Assembly: GCA_035530875.1 (NCBI GenBank)
Contig: DATKUB010000061.1
Location: 50,106-114,105 of the forward strand
DNA: 64,000 nt
Direction of reading: 5' to 3'
Origin: JANXYY01 sp035530875
GTDB lineage: Bacteria > Actinomycetota > Actinomycetes > Nanopelagicales > Nanopelagicaceae
Made by a program: the position numbers and the translations under genes. Positions 42,945-51,487 of the stretch are shown here, one piece after another (the first letter of the stretch is position 1; every line of letters starts with the position of its first letter). The notes beneath the pieces are model-generated. The model was not told the origin of the DNA. It saw only the letters and a list, made by a program, of their open reading frames with translations, and did not search any database.

Positions 42945-43682
42945 ATGCTTACTGCAATTGCTCTGGCCTCGCTTACTGGGGTTGGCACGGCCCTTGGCGG
43001 CCTCCTAGCATTTCGGACCAAAGATCGCCTTCACCTCGTGCTTGGCCTCTCCGCCGGCCTTCTTATGGGCTTGGTTGCCTTCGACCTTCTTCCTGAAGTT
43101 TTTCAGACCAACGATTCAAAATTCGGTGGGATTCGAGCTGTATCGATAGCAATGGTTTTTGGATTTGTTCTGCTCCACTTTGTCGAACAGTTCTTCGGTT
43201 CTCACGAGCCAACAGATTCCGACTACGGCCATGCGCATAAACATCAGGCGAACATTGGTGGGGTATTCGGTGCCGTTGCGATGGGTGGTCACGTCTTTTT
43301 GGACGGACTTGCCTTAGGAGTTGCCCTTCACGTCGGGTCAAAGTTCGCGATCCCCGTGCTTATAGCCCTGATGTCGCATGCCTTTAGCGATGGGCTGAAC
43401 ACCGTGAGTTTTTTGGTGAAGACCAAGCGCTGGAATAGGTATTCCGTACTGCTCATTCTCTTTGACGTGGGGGCCAGAGTCTCTGGAGCTGCGATCGGCA
43501 CCGCCTTCAAGCCCAATACGAGTTTTGTGACAATTTACCTGGCGGTTTTTTCTGGATTCATCATTTATCTGGCAACGTCACATATTCTACCTGAAGCGCA
43601 CTCGCGGCATCCAAGTCGGATGACATTGGTCGCAACACTGGTTGGTATTGGAATTATGTGGGCGATCGTGGCCAACCTATGA
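42945..43682 (+). CDS. ZIP-family metal (zinc) transporter
   Basis: 245 residues with eight hydrophobic segments. The metal site helices read GHVFLDGLALGVAL near 122 and SHAFSDGLNTVSFLV near 146, the ZIP H-x3-D-G pair. A histidine-rich loop (GHAHKHQ) lies near 98 on the inner side. It would import Zn2+ (or another divalent ion). A Zur-like box precedes it and the Fur-family gene overlaps its stop (ATGA). Confidence 0.88.
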   Translation: MLTAIALASLTGVGTALGGLLAFRTKDRLHLVLGLSAGLLMGLVAFDLLPEVFQTNDSKFGGIRAVSIAMVFGFVLLHFVEQFFGSHEPTDSDYGHAHKHQANIGGVFGAVAMGGHVFLDGLALGVALHVGSKFAIPVLIALMSHAFSDGLNTVSFLVKTKRWNRYSVLLILFDVGARVSGAAIGTAFKPNTSFVTIYLAVFSGFIIYLATSHILPEAHSRHPSRMTLVATLVGIGIMWAIVANL

Positions 43683-44071
43683 CCAAGTCAGAAGTCGAGA
43701 TAGCTAAATTTTTGGATACAAAAAGCTCTTTTGCCTCCGCCCAAGAAATATTTCTAGGGCTAAAAGGCGAGGAAAAAAACTTCGGCCTAGCCACCATTTA
43801 TCGTGCATTGCAGAGACTCACTGCATCCGGCGAAGTCGACGTATTACGACGCTCTGACGGCGAAGCGCTGTACCGCAAATGTGGCGAAGAGCACCACCAT
43901 CACCTGATATGCAAAACCTGTGGCAAAACGGTCGAGATACCGGGTGCTGGAGTTGAGGACTGGGCTAACTCGGTGGCCGCCCGACATGGGTTTGAAGATA
44001 TCCACCACAGTGCTGAGATTTATGGAACGTGTGCTGGATGTTCCAATCAAGCCAAGCCGAACCGGCGCTGA
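43679..44071 (+). CDS. zur: Fur-family metalloregulator, probably Zur
   Basis: 130 residues. The winged helix (about 1-80, NFGLATIYRALQRL) is followed by the metal-binding half with HHHHLICKTCGKTVEIPG near 85 and a second Cys pair (GTCAGC) near the end, which form the structural zinc site. Overlap with the ZIP gene and the operator upstream identify it as Zur rather than Fur. It would repress the importer when zinc is sufficient. Its last 25 bases overlap the convergent uppS gene. An in-frame GTG at 43658 lies within zip and is not used. Confidence 0.87.
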   Translation: MTKSEVEIAKFLDTKSSFASAQEIFLGLKGEEKNFGLATIYRALQRLTASGEVDVLRRSDGEALYRKCGEEHHHHLICKTCGKTVEIPGAGVEDWANSVAARHGFEDIHHSAEIYGTCAGCSNQAKPNRR

Positions 44072-44805
44072 CGTGATGCATAAGTTTCGACCGCATGCCA
44101 CAGAGTTCGCCGATCCACATCAGGCCAGAGGGTGTCGACGAATACCAACTCTGCATACGCTGACTGCCAAATCAAGAAATTACTAGTTCGCTGCTCGCCC
44201 GATGTCCTAAGAAAGAGATCTACATCCGGCATTGCTGGTTCATCTAGATACTTTGCGAAAGTACGAGTTGAAATTCGATCAGGATCAACCAGCCCGGCAA
44301 TCGCGTCTTTGGCCAAACTTGCGGCAGCATCAGCGATCTCATTTCGACCGCCATAATTAACGCACATCGTCAACGTCAGGATTTTGTTTTTACTTGTCAA
44401 TTCCTCGGCGACTTCTAGTTCTTTGATCACACTGCGCCAAAGCCGCGGTTCGCGTCCTGCCCATCTGACCCTCACTCCCAATTCGTTCATTTCATCACGT
44501 CGCCGGCGGATCACATCGCGATTGAAACCCATTAAAAACCGCACCTCTTCAGGCGAGCGCTTCCAATTCTCGGTGGAGAATGCGTAAGCGCTTATGTGCT
44601 TGATTCCAATTTCGATTGCACCTTCCACTACATCAAACAGCGCCGCCTCCCCCGCTTCATGACCGGCAGTTCTGGACAAGCCGCGGGCTTTAGCCCATCG
44701 ACCGTTGCCGTCCATCACAACTGCGACGTGATTCGGAATGGCGCTAGCTGGCAAGCGCGGTGGTTTTACTCCGCTTGGGTGCGGCGTTGGCTTTCTTGGG
44801 CTCAT
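44047..44805 (-). CDS. uppS: Isoprenyl (undecaprenyl-type) diphosphate synthase, cis-prenyltransferase
   Basis: 252 residues of the Z-type prenyltransferase. HVAVVMDGNGRWAK near 27 has the catalytic Asp, followed by GHEAGEAAL near 50, YAFSTENWKRSPEEV near 74, and DLFLRTSGEQRTSNFLIWQ near 195. It makes the C50/C55 lipid carrier for cell wall synthesis. It overlaps recO by four bases on the same strand and zur at its 3' end. Confidence 0.95.
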   Translation of the reverse strand: MSPRKPTPHPSGVKPPRLPASAIPNHVAVVMDGNGRWAKARGLSRTAGHEAGEAALFDVVEGAIEIGIKHISAYAFSTENWKRSPEEVRFLMGFNRDVIRRRRDEMNELGVRVRWAGREPRLWRSVIKELEVAEELTSKNKILTLTMCVNYGGRNEIADAAASLAKDAIAGLVDPDRISTRTFAKYLDEPAMPDVDLFLRTSGEQRTSNFLIWQSAYAELVFVDTLWPDVDRRTLWHAVETYASRQRRFGLA

Positions 44806-45533
44806 ACTCGTTCAACCAGTGGCAGGCTTCGAAGATTGCGCTCCATGTGCCAGGCTAAGTAGGCGGCAATTAAGCCGCTGGCCTCTCGGCGTGAGCGCGG
44901 AGTGCTCGACTCAGCGCTCCCCCAGTCGCCAGTAAGTAGCGCGGTAAGAAGTTCAAGAGTATCTGTTGCTGGAGTAGCTGAGCCGCTGGGTCGGCAATCG
45001 ACACAGACCGATCCACCACCAACAAGTGAGAACCAGCGATGGGGACCGGTCGCGCCGCATCGCGAACACTCTGAAAAGGATGGAGCGTAACCCCCAACTG
45101 CCAACGAACGAAGCAAGAAGGCATCGAGTATTAAGGATGGGTCATGTGCACCAGTGCTAAGGGAGCGCAATGCGGAGAATAGAAGTAAGAATTGTTGGAG
45201 TGCCGGCTCGTGTTCCATTGAGGTAAATCGCTCTGCGGTTTCCAACATCGCACTAGCAACCGTCCACATCTGGTAATCACGAGAAATGACATCTCCATAC
45301 GGATTTAAAGTCTCCGCTTGAGTAACAATTTCCAGCGACTTACCAGTGTGGAGTTGCAAATCAACATGCGTTGCCGGCTCCAGGCGAGAACCGAATCTAC
45401 TAGTCGTTCTACGCACTCCTTTTGCGACTGCGCGCAACTGCCCGTGGTCTCTTGTCAACAACGTGACGATGCGATCGGCCTCGCCCAGCTTCTGGGTTCG
45501 AAGCACGATCGCCTCGTCACGATAAAGTCCCAC
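44802..45533 (-). CDS. recO: DNA repair protein RecO
   Basis: 243 residues. The N-terminal OB-fold starts YRDEAIVLRTQKLGEADRIV, followed by RAVAKGVRRTTSRFG near 35. The zinc site is CSRCG near 150 and CVDC near 173. It loads RecA on SSB-coated DNA in gap repair. ATG overlap with uppS and a four-base gap from leuA place it in a housekeeping run. Confidence 0.92.
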   Translation of the reverse strand: MGLYRDEAIVLRTQKLGEADRIVTLLTRDHGQLRAVAKGVRRTTSRFGSRLEPATHVDLQLHTGKSLEIVTQAETLNPYGDVISRDYQMWTVASAMLETAERFTSMEHEPALQQFLLLFSALRSLSTGAHDPSLILDAFLLRSLAVGGYAPSFSECSRCGATGPHRWFSLVGGGSVCVDCRPSGSATPATDTLELLTALLTGDWGSAESSTPRSRREASGLIAAYLAWHMERNLRSLPLVERV

Positions 45534-45537
45534 GCCT

Positions 45538-47277
45538 TCAGTCTGGCCTATTGGCGCGATTTACCGCCGACACCACGGCCTTCAGCGAGGCGCGCACAAT
45601 GTTGGGATCGACTCCGACTCCCCACAAGACGCGATCACCGACGGCGCATTCGAGATATGCGGCCGCTAGCGCATCGCCTCCAGAGGAGAGTGCATGCTCG
45701 GCATAATCAAGCACACGCACATCAACGCCATGACCCCCAAGGGCCGCGCAGAATGCAGCAATGGGACCGTTGCCCGCGCCCCTTAGGGTGACCGCCTCGC
45801 CGTTATCAACCATTTCAACCGCGATAGTGTCGCCAGACTCCTCAGAGGAACTCTCTGAAATATTGCGAAGCGCATAGCGCCCCCATGGCGCATTTGCATT
45901 CGGCAGGTACTCGTCTTCGAAAGCCGCCCACATGGCCTCCGGGGTGATTTCGCCGCCTTGCGTATCGGTTTTAGTTTGGATAACTTGGCTGAACTCGATT
46001 TGAAGCCGACGTGGCAAATCCAAGTGGTAGTCGCTTTTCATTATGTATGCGACCCCGCCCTTGCCCGATTGGCTGTTGACCCGGATTACTGCTTCGTAGG
46101 TGCGGCCAACGTCACGCGGATCTATCGGCAAGTAAGGAACGGCCCAAGGGATGTCGTCCACAGTCTTACCGACCGCCGCGGCATCTCGCTGCAGATGATC
46201 CAGCCCCTTTTTGATCGCATCTTGGTGTGAACCAGAGAAGGCCGTATATACAAGATCGCCGCCGTAGGGATGGCGTTCGGGCACCCGCAACTGATTTGCA
46301 TACTCAACGGTTCGACGGATCTCATCAATCTCCGAGAAATCGATCATCGGATCAATTCCCTGACTGAACAGATTGAGCCCGAGCGTAACCAGACAGACGT
46401 TCCCGGTGCGCTCGCCATTGCCGAATAGGGTTCCCTCAATCCGATCCGCCCCAGCCAAGTAGCCAAGTTCGGCCGCGGCCACTGCCGTTCCGCGGTCGTT
46501 ATGCGGATGCAAACTCAGAACGACGGAGTCCCGGTAATCAAGGTTTCGATGCATCCACTCAATCGAATCTGCATAAACATTCGGCGAAGCCATCTCGATG
46601 GTCGCCGGCAAATTTATGATCGATTTCCAGTCGGGCGATGGTTGCCAAACATCGTTTACTGCATTCGATACGTCGACAGCGAACTCAAGTTCAGTCCCCG
46701 TAAACGATTCGGGAGAGTACTCAAAAAATACGTCCGTACCAGAAACCGTGTCGGTCAGCTTCTGACACAGACGGGCTCCTTGAACTGCAATGTCGCGAAT
46801 TCCGTCTCTGTCTAGCCCGAAAACAACGCGGCGCTGAAGCGTCGATGTTGAGTTATACAAGTGGACGATCGCCTGCTTGGCGCCTCGAATCGATTCATAC
46901 GTGCGTTCAATCAGGTGTTCCCGAGCTTGCGTAAGCACCTGTATAACAACATCGTCTGGAACAAGATCTTCTTCAATCAGAAGTCGGACAAAATCGAAAT
47001 CCGTCTGACTAGCACTTGGAAACCCGACTTCAATTTCTTTGTACCCAAGGCGGACCAGAAGTTCGAACATGGCTCGTTTTCGCGGAATGTTCATCGGGTC
47101 GATTAGGGCCTGATTGCCGTCGCGCAAATCGACTGAACACCACTGCGGCGCCTTGGTCATCACCCGAGAGGGCCAGGTGCGATCAGCCAGATCAATCGCA
47201 GGATAGGCAGCGTATTTGTGAATGGGCATGCTACTTGCTTTTTGTGTTGCGGAGAATGGTCTATTTGTATTGCTCAC
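45538..47277 (-). CDS. leuA: 2-isopropylmalate synthase
   Basis: 579 residues, the long form of Actinobacteria. QWCSVDLRDGNQALIDPM near 47 carries the HMGL-like metal and catalytic site; SLHPHNDRGTAVAAAELGYLAGADRI near 260 holds the H-x-H metal pair. A C-terminal LeuA regulatory domain (about 435-570, with GAGNGPIAAFCAAL) binds leucine for feedback inhibition. It condenses acetyl-CoA and 2-oxoisovalerate, the first step to leucine. GTG 47277 has AAAGGA seven bases upstream, and that ribosome site is complementary to the leader RNA described next to it. Confidence 0.96.
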   Translation of the reverse strand: MSNTNRPFSATQKASSMPIHKYAAYPAIDLADRTWPSRVMTKAPQWCSVDLRDGNQALIDPMNIPRKRAMFELLVRLGYKEIEVGFPSASQTDFDFVRLLIEEDLVPDDVVIQVLTQAREHLIERTYESIRGAKQAIVHLYNSTSTLQRRVVFGLDRDGIRDIAVQGARLCQKLTDTVSGTDVFFEYSPESFTGTELEFAVDVSNAVNDVWQPSPDWKSIINLPATIEMASPNVYADSIEWMHRNLDYRDSVVLSLHPHNDRGTAVAAAELGYLAGADRIEGTLFGNGERTGNVCLVTLGLNLFSQGIDPMIDFSEIDEIRRTVEYANQLRVPERHPYGGDLVYTAFSGSHQDAIKKGLDHLQRDAAAVGKTVDDIPWAVPYLPIDPRDVGRTYEAVIRVNSQSGKGGVAYIMKSDYHLDLPRRLQIEFSQVIQTKTDTQGGEITPEAMWAAFEDEYLPNANAPWGRYALRNISESSSEESGDTIAVEMVDNGEAVTLRGAGNGPIAAFCAALGGHGVDVRVLDYAEHALSSGGDALAAAYLECAVGDRVLWGVGVDPNIVRASLKAVVSAVNRANRPD

Positions 47278-47280
47278 TTT

Positions 47281-47362
47281 GGGTCCTTTGGTCGCGTCTC
47301 ATGGCCGGCACGCCTGTTAGCCGCAGCGAGGGGACCGGCCTCTTAGAGGACCCCACTGCGGC
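47281..47362 (-). promoter_or_regulatory. leuA leader RNA: attenuator hairpin and ribosome-site-pairing arm
   Basis: GCCGCAG/CTGCGGC (47320-47326 with 47356-47362), GGGG/CCCC and CC/GG form a strong stem. An alternative pairing exists: AGGACCC at 47347-47353 (plus strand) and GGGTCCT at 47281-47287 are perfect complements, and the second covers the leuA ribosome site (AAAGGA). The two pairings are mutually exclusive, and no U-run follows, so control of translation is more likely than transcription termination. Confidence 0.6.
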
Positions 47363-47387
47363 TACTAAGAAGTAGCGAGCGCAACAT
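47343..47387 (-). CDS. leuL: leuA leader peptide (14 residues, leucine-rich)
   Basis: The reading frame ATG TTG CGC TCG CTA CTT CTT AGT AGC CGC AGT GGG GTC CTC TAA encodes MLRSLLLSSRSGVL, with five leucines in 14 residues and three in a row. Its last seven codons form one arm of the downstream hairpin, so a ribosome slowed at the CTA-CTT-CTT codons would change which RNA pairing forms. Serine-arginine-leucine leader peptides of this type precede leuA in other Actinobacteria. No Shine-Dalgarno is evident; it begins 12 bases from the glnA stop. Confidence 0.72.
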   Translation of the reverse strand: MLRSLLLSSRSGVL

Positions 47388-47399
47388 GATTACTAAAGG

Positions 47400-48737
47400 C
47401 TAGAGCACTGGCAGATAGCGATCAAGTTCGTACGGCGTCACTTGCCGCCGATATTCAGCCCATTCGGCTCGTTTGTTGCGCAGGAAGTGGTCAAACACGT
47501 GTTCACCAAGTGTCTCAGCAACAAGCTCACTCCGCTCCATGGCAGCTATTGCCTCGGCCAGATCCGTCGGAAGCGGCGTTATTCCAAGCGCTCTCCGCTC
47601 GGCCGAAGTCAAGGACCAGACATCATCTTCGGCGTTATCGGGCAGTTCGTACCCCTCCTCGATCCCCTTAAGCCCGGCGGCCAGCATCACCGCGTAGGCA
47701 AGATACGGATTGCATGCCGAGTCCGGTGAGCGAAGTTCGACTCGGGTCGAGTTCCCCTTGCCTGGCTTGTACATCGGGACCCGCACAAGTGCACTTCTGT
47801 TGTTGTGACCCCAACAGACATACGCAGGAGCTTCGCCTCCGCCGTGCAAGCGCTTGTACGAGTTCACCCATTGATTAGTAATGGCCGTGAACTCAGGAGC
47901 ATGGCGCAGGAGCCCGGCGATGAAGGACCGACCGACCTTAGACAACTGATACGGCGCCCCCGCTTCATGGAAAGCATTTCGATCGCCTTCAAATAGCGAA
48001 AGGTGGGTGTGCATCCCCGAACCAGGATGCTCAGTAAATGGTTTTGGCATGAAGGAGGCGTAGACGCCCTGCTCGAGCGCGACTTCCTTAACAACCAGCC
48101 GGAAAGTCATGATGTTGTCGGCGGTGCTCAGCGCATCGGCATAACGCAGGTCAATTTCCTGCTGGCCGGGGGCACCTTCATGATGGCTGAATTCAACGCT
48201 AATACCCATCGCTTCAAGCATCGTGATGGCTTGGCGCCGAAAATCATGGCCAACGACATTTGGAGTGTGATCAAAAAAACCACCAGCATCTACCGGAACC
48301 GGAGCATGACCGGGCTTTGGCTTTTCATCAAATAAGAAGAACTCAATCTCAGGATGCGTGTAAAAGGTGAAGCCCATATCAGCCGCTCTGCTCAGCGTCC
48401 TTTTCAAGACGTACCTCGGGTCTGCGTATGACGGTGAGCCATCTGGCAGAAGAATGTCGCAGAACATCCGAGCGGTGCCGGGTGCTTCAGCGCGCCAGGG
48501 CAGAATCGTAAAGGTCGACGGATCAGGCTTAGCCAACATGTCCGATTCATAAACGCGCGCAAAGCCCTCAATCGCTGATCCATCAAAACCGATGCCTTCA
48601 GCGAAGGCACCTTCCAGTTCTGCTGGCGCGACCGCGACTGACTTTAAGAAGCCAAGGACGTCGGTGAACCAGAGGCGAACGAAACGGACATCGCGCTCTT
48701 CAAGTGTGCGCAGGACAAATTCCTCTTGTTTTTCCAC
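47400..48737 (-). CDS. glnA: Glutamine synthetase, GlnA2-like
   Basis: 445 residues, the length of GlnA2/GSI-alpha rather than the 470-480 of adenylylated GlnA1. FDGSAIEGFARVYESDM near 51, FTFYTHPEIEFFLFD near 123, GSGMHTHLSLF near 240 and NNRSALVRVP near 310 are catalytic and metal-binding. No NLYDLP-type adenylylation motif is seen. It makes glutamine from glutamate and ammonia. A GlnR-like box lies upstream. The GTG start has AGAGGA eight bases before it. Confidence 0.93.
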   Translation of the reverse strand: MEKQEEFVLRTLEERDVRFVRLWFTDVLGFLKSVAVAPAELEGAFAEGIGFDGSAIEGFARVYESDMLAKPDPSTFTILPWRAEAPGTARMFCDILLPDGSPSYADPRYVLKRTLSRAADMGFTFYTHPEIEFFLFDEKPKPGHAPVPVDAGGFFDHTPNVVGHDFRRQAITMLEAMGISVEFSHHEGAPGQQEIDLRYADALSTADNIMTFRLVVKEVALEQGVYASFMPKPFTEHPGSGMHTHLSLFEGDRNAFHEAGAPYQLSKVGRSFIAGLLRHAPEFTAITNQWVNSYKRLHGGGEAPAYVCWGHNNRSALVRVPMYKPGKGNSTRVELRSPDSACNPYLAYAVMLAAGLKGIEEGYELPDNAEDDVWSLTSAERRALGITPLPTDLAEAIAAMERSELVAETLGEHVFDHFLRNKRAEWAEYRRQVTPYELDRYLPVL

Positions 48738-48759
48738 AGACTCATCCTCTCGCCCTTAA

Positions 48760-48775
48760 GTTACAAGCACGTAAC
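48760..48775. promoter_or_regulatory. Candidate GlnR-type nitrogen regulator site upstream of glnA
   Basis: GTTAC-AAGCAC-GTAAC matches the GTnAC-n6-G(A/T)AAC pattern of actinobacterial GlnR boxes and is 23 bases upstream of the glnA start. It is one box rather than the usual two, so confidence is moderate. Confidence 0.45.
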
Positions 48776-48830
48776 AAATAAGGAGTGATTCCGGCAGGCT
48801 AGGGCGCCGACCAGATCCCCCCGTTCGGAG

Positions 48831-50558
48831 CTAGTCGCTCTCGCGCCAGGCGCTGGTAATAGGCAGTCTTCGATCTCGCCCAAAGGCTCGAGAAGAAATT
48901 TTGGTCCCCGGCGGGTATTGACGGCGTTTGTACTCGGCTGCGTCGACCATTCGATAGATTCTTTCTACGAGGGCGGGTTCGAAACCAGAATCGGCGACCT
49001 GCTTGGCACTTCGATCACCTTCGACATAGGCATCCAAAATCTGATCAAGAACCGAATAAGGCGGTAGTGAGTCAGTGTCTAGTTGCCCTGGACGAAGTTC
49101 GGCACTCGGTTCCTTATCAATCGAGCTCTGTGGAATTGGCCCGGACAACCCAGCCACCAGCGCACTGTCATTGCGCCACTTCGCTAATTCCCAGACGATG
49201 GTCTTTGGCACATCTTTAATCGGCGCGAATCCGCCAACCGCATCGCCATAGATGGTCGTATAGCCGACTGCCAACTCGCTCTTGTTTCCGGTTGCCAGGA
49301 TCAGGTGGCCCTCCTGGTTGGACAATGCCATCAAAGTGGTGCCTCTGACGCGCGCTTGGACATTCTCTTCAGCGATGCCATGCAGACCAAGGTTGGTGAC
49401 AAACTCGTCCACCATCGGCTGTATCTTGACGACCCGATATTGGATGCCCGTGGTCAGAGCCAATAGCGCCGCATCATCTAGGGAATGTTGCGAAGAATAG
49501 ATACTCGGCATCGAGACGCCATGAACTCGATCTTCGCCAAGTGCATCGGCAGCCAATGCTGCCACCACGGCTGAATCGATACCACCAGATAGTCCCAACA
49601 TCACTGAGTTGAAATGATTCTTTTCTACATAGTCACGAAGTCCCACCACGAGGGCGCCCCAAATTTCAGCAAGTGGGTCAAGTGGCGCCGCAATTCCTGA
49701 TGCCACGGGATCTGCGATCTCGACCGTTTCCGAATCAAGCACGAGCCCGGGAGCGCCGCCTTCGCCCTTGTCTGGGAATGACAAATCAACCAGCATCAAA
49801 CCATCGGAGAACTGAGGAGCCCTGGCGACTAGAGACCCATCTGCGCCAACAACCATGCTGTCGCCATCGAATACCAGTTCGTCTTGACCGCCAGTCATGT
49901 TCACGTAAGCGAGAGCGCAACCCGTTTCGGTCGCTCTGCGCTGGCATAAAGCAAGGCGTACATCGTCCTTCTCGCTCTCGTACGGACTGCCATTAATAAC
50001 AACCAGGAGATCGGCTTGGGCATCCCTAACCTGCGATAGCCACTCACTGTCTTGCCATAGGTCTTCACAGATGAGAACAGATATGTCGATCCCGTGGAAG
50101 CGTACGATCATCGAATTCTGACCGGGCACGAAATTTCGGTATTCGTCGAATACTCCGTAGTTAGGGAGATGACGCTTTACATATCGGCCAACAACCTTGC
50201 CTTGATGTATTAGAGCGGCCGTGTTCATTGGCGAACCACTGGGTCGCCCGAGACTATCGCCGAGAGAAATGTCTTGATCCAGATATCCAACAATGATCAG
50301 AAGGTCGCCACAGCCATCTGTGGCTAACTCGCCAGCGAGTGCGTTCAGCCTTTCCATGCTGGCTTGGCGAAAAGATGGACGAAGGGCCAAGTCTTCGACT
50401 GGATATCCAGTCAACACCATCTCCGGAAAGGCAACGATGTGAACGCCAGCTTCCTTGGCGTGAACCGAATAATTTCGGATCAATTCGGAGTTGCCCGCCA
50501 AGTCTCCGAGCGTCGGGTTCACCTGTGCAAGTCCGAGACGCAATTTAGGCACACTCAT
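48831..50558 (-). CDS. nadE: Glutamine-dependent NAD(+) synthetase
   Basis: 575 residues. The N-terminal nitrilase-type glutaminase has the Glu-Lys-Cys triad (FPEMVLTGYPVE, RHLPNYGVFDEYRNF, VLICEDLWQDSEW). The C-terminal synthetase has GLSGGIDSAVVAALAADALG near 325, the SGGxDS adenylation loop, and GNKSELAVGYTTIYGD near 440. It makes NAD from deamido-NAD using glutamine. It is divergent from panB, and cofactor synthesis thus clusters here (NAD and CoA). Confidence 0.95.
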   Translation of the reverse strand: MSVPKLRLGLAQVNPTLGDLAGNSELIRNYSVHAKEAGVHIVAFPEMVLTGYPVEDLALRPSFRQASMERLNALAGELATDGCGDLLIIVGYLDQDISLGDSLGRPSGSPMNTAALIHQGKVVGRYVKRHLPNYGVFDEYRNFVPGQNSMIVRFHGIDISVLICEDLWQDSEWLSQVRDAQADLLVVINGSPYESEKDDVRLALCQRRATETGCALAYVNMTGGQDELVFDGDSMVVGADGSLVARAPQFSDGLMLVDLSFPDKGEGGAPGLVLDSETVEIADPVASGIAAPLDPLAEIWGALVVGLRDYVEKNHFNSVMLGLSGGIDSAVVAALAADALGEDRVHGVSMPSIYSSQHSLDDAALLALTTGIQYRVVKIQPMVDEFVTNLGLHGIAEENVQARVRGTTLMALSNQEGHLILATGNKSELAVGYTTIYGDAVGGFAPIKDVPKTIVWELAKWRNDSALVAGLSGPIPQSSIDKEPSAELRPGQLDTDSLPPYSVLDQILDAYVEGDRSAKQVADSGFEPALVERIYRMVDAAEYKRRQYPPGTKISSRAFGRDRRLPITSAWRESD

Positions 50559-50635
50559 AGCGCCAGACTACTCAACCAGCGGGTACTCTTGCTTAGACCC
50601 AGGGACCCAGAGTGGCCTTGAGGCTGGAGGAGAAA

Positions 50636-51478
50636 ATGAAAGAGCATGTCATGGGGAGCCCACCCCTGTTTGGTTCGGCCCGTACCCATCGAGTGACCGT
50701 TCTAGATATTCAAGCGGCGAAAGTTAGTGGCGAGAAATGGCCAATGCTGACGTCATATGACGCGCTAACGGCAGAAATTTTTGACGCAGCAGGCGTACCG
50801 GTCCTGCTTGTAGGAGATAGTGTCGCGAACAATCTCCTAGGTTACGAAAATACGATCGGGGTAAGCGTCGAAGAATTGATTCCGCTTGCTCGGGCGGTCG
50901 TGCGAGGCTCTCTCTCAGCGCTCGTGGTCGCCGATCTGCCTTTCGGCTCATATGAAGCTAGCCCTGAGCAAGCCTTAGCGACGTCAATTCGCTTTTTCAA
51001 AGATTGTGGCGTCCAGGCCGTTAAATTGGAGGGCGGGGCACGCGTTCTTCCACAAGTCAGAGCGCTCACCAATTCTGGGATTCCGGTAATGGGACACCTC
51101 GGTTTAACCCCACAATCGGTGCATGCACTAGGTGGATATCGCGTACAGGGCCGCGGCGAAGCTGGCGAGAGATTGCTCGAGGACGCTCTTGCATTGCAGG
51201 ACGCGGGAGCTTTTGCAATCGTCCTCGAACTAGTTCCCTCGGAGTTAGCCGACCAAGTTACGTCGGCACTGAAAATTCCGACAATTGGAATCGGTGCGGG
51301 CGCTGCCTGTGATGGGCAAGTTCTGGTTTACACGGACTTACTCGGGCTAACTGCAAACCCACCGCGCCTTTCTCGGCAATATGCCGATCTACGCGAGGCC
51401 ATGACCACGGCCGTTCGCGCTTGGGCAGCCGATGTAGGCAGCGGCAGTTTTCCAGGCGTCAACGAAAGTTTTGAGTAG
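50636..51478 (+). CDS. panB: 3-methyl-2-oxobutanoate hydroxymethyltransferase
   Basis: 280 residues from ATG 50636, preceded by GGAGGAG. MLTSYDALTAEIFDAAGVPV near 37, LLVGDSVANNLLGYENT near 55, VKLEGG near 132, and GHLGLTPQS near 155 are the PanB motifs. It adds a hydroxymethyl from methylene-THF to 2-oxoisovalerate in pantothenate synthesis. It draws on the same C1 donor that the betaine cluster would produce, though no physical link is seen. Confidence 0.95.
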   Translation: MKEHVMGSPPLFGSARTHRVTVLDIQAAKVSGEKWPMLTSYDALTAEIFDAAGVPVLLVGDSVANNLLGYENTIGVSVEELIPLARAVVRGSLSALVVADLPFGSYEASPEQALATSIRFFKDCGVQAVKLEGGARVLPQVRALTNSGIPVMGHLGLTPQSVHALGGYRVQGRGEAGERLLEDALALQDAGAFAIVLELVPSELADQVTSALKIPTIGIGAGAACDGQVLVYTDLLGLTANPPRLSRQYADLREAMTTAVRAWAADVGSGSFPGVNESFE

Positions 51479-51487
51479 CCTTCGCTC

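Noticed and set aside
44047..44071. Overlap of zur and uppS 3' ends as a regulatory antisense
   Set aside because: A 25-base convergent overlap is common in compact genomes; no structure suggests more.
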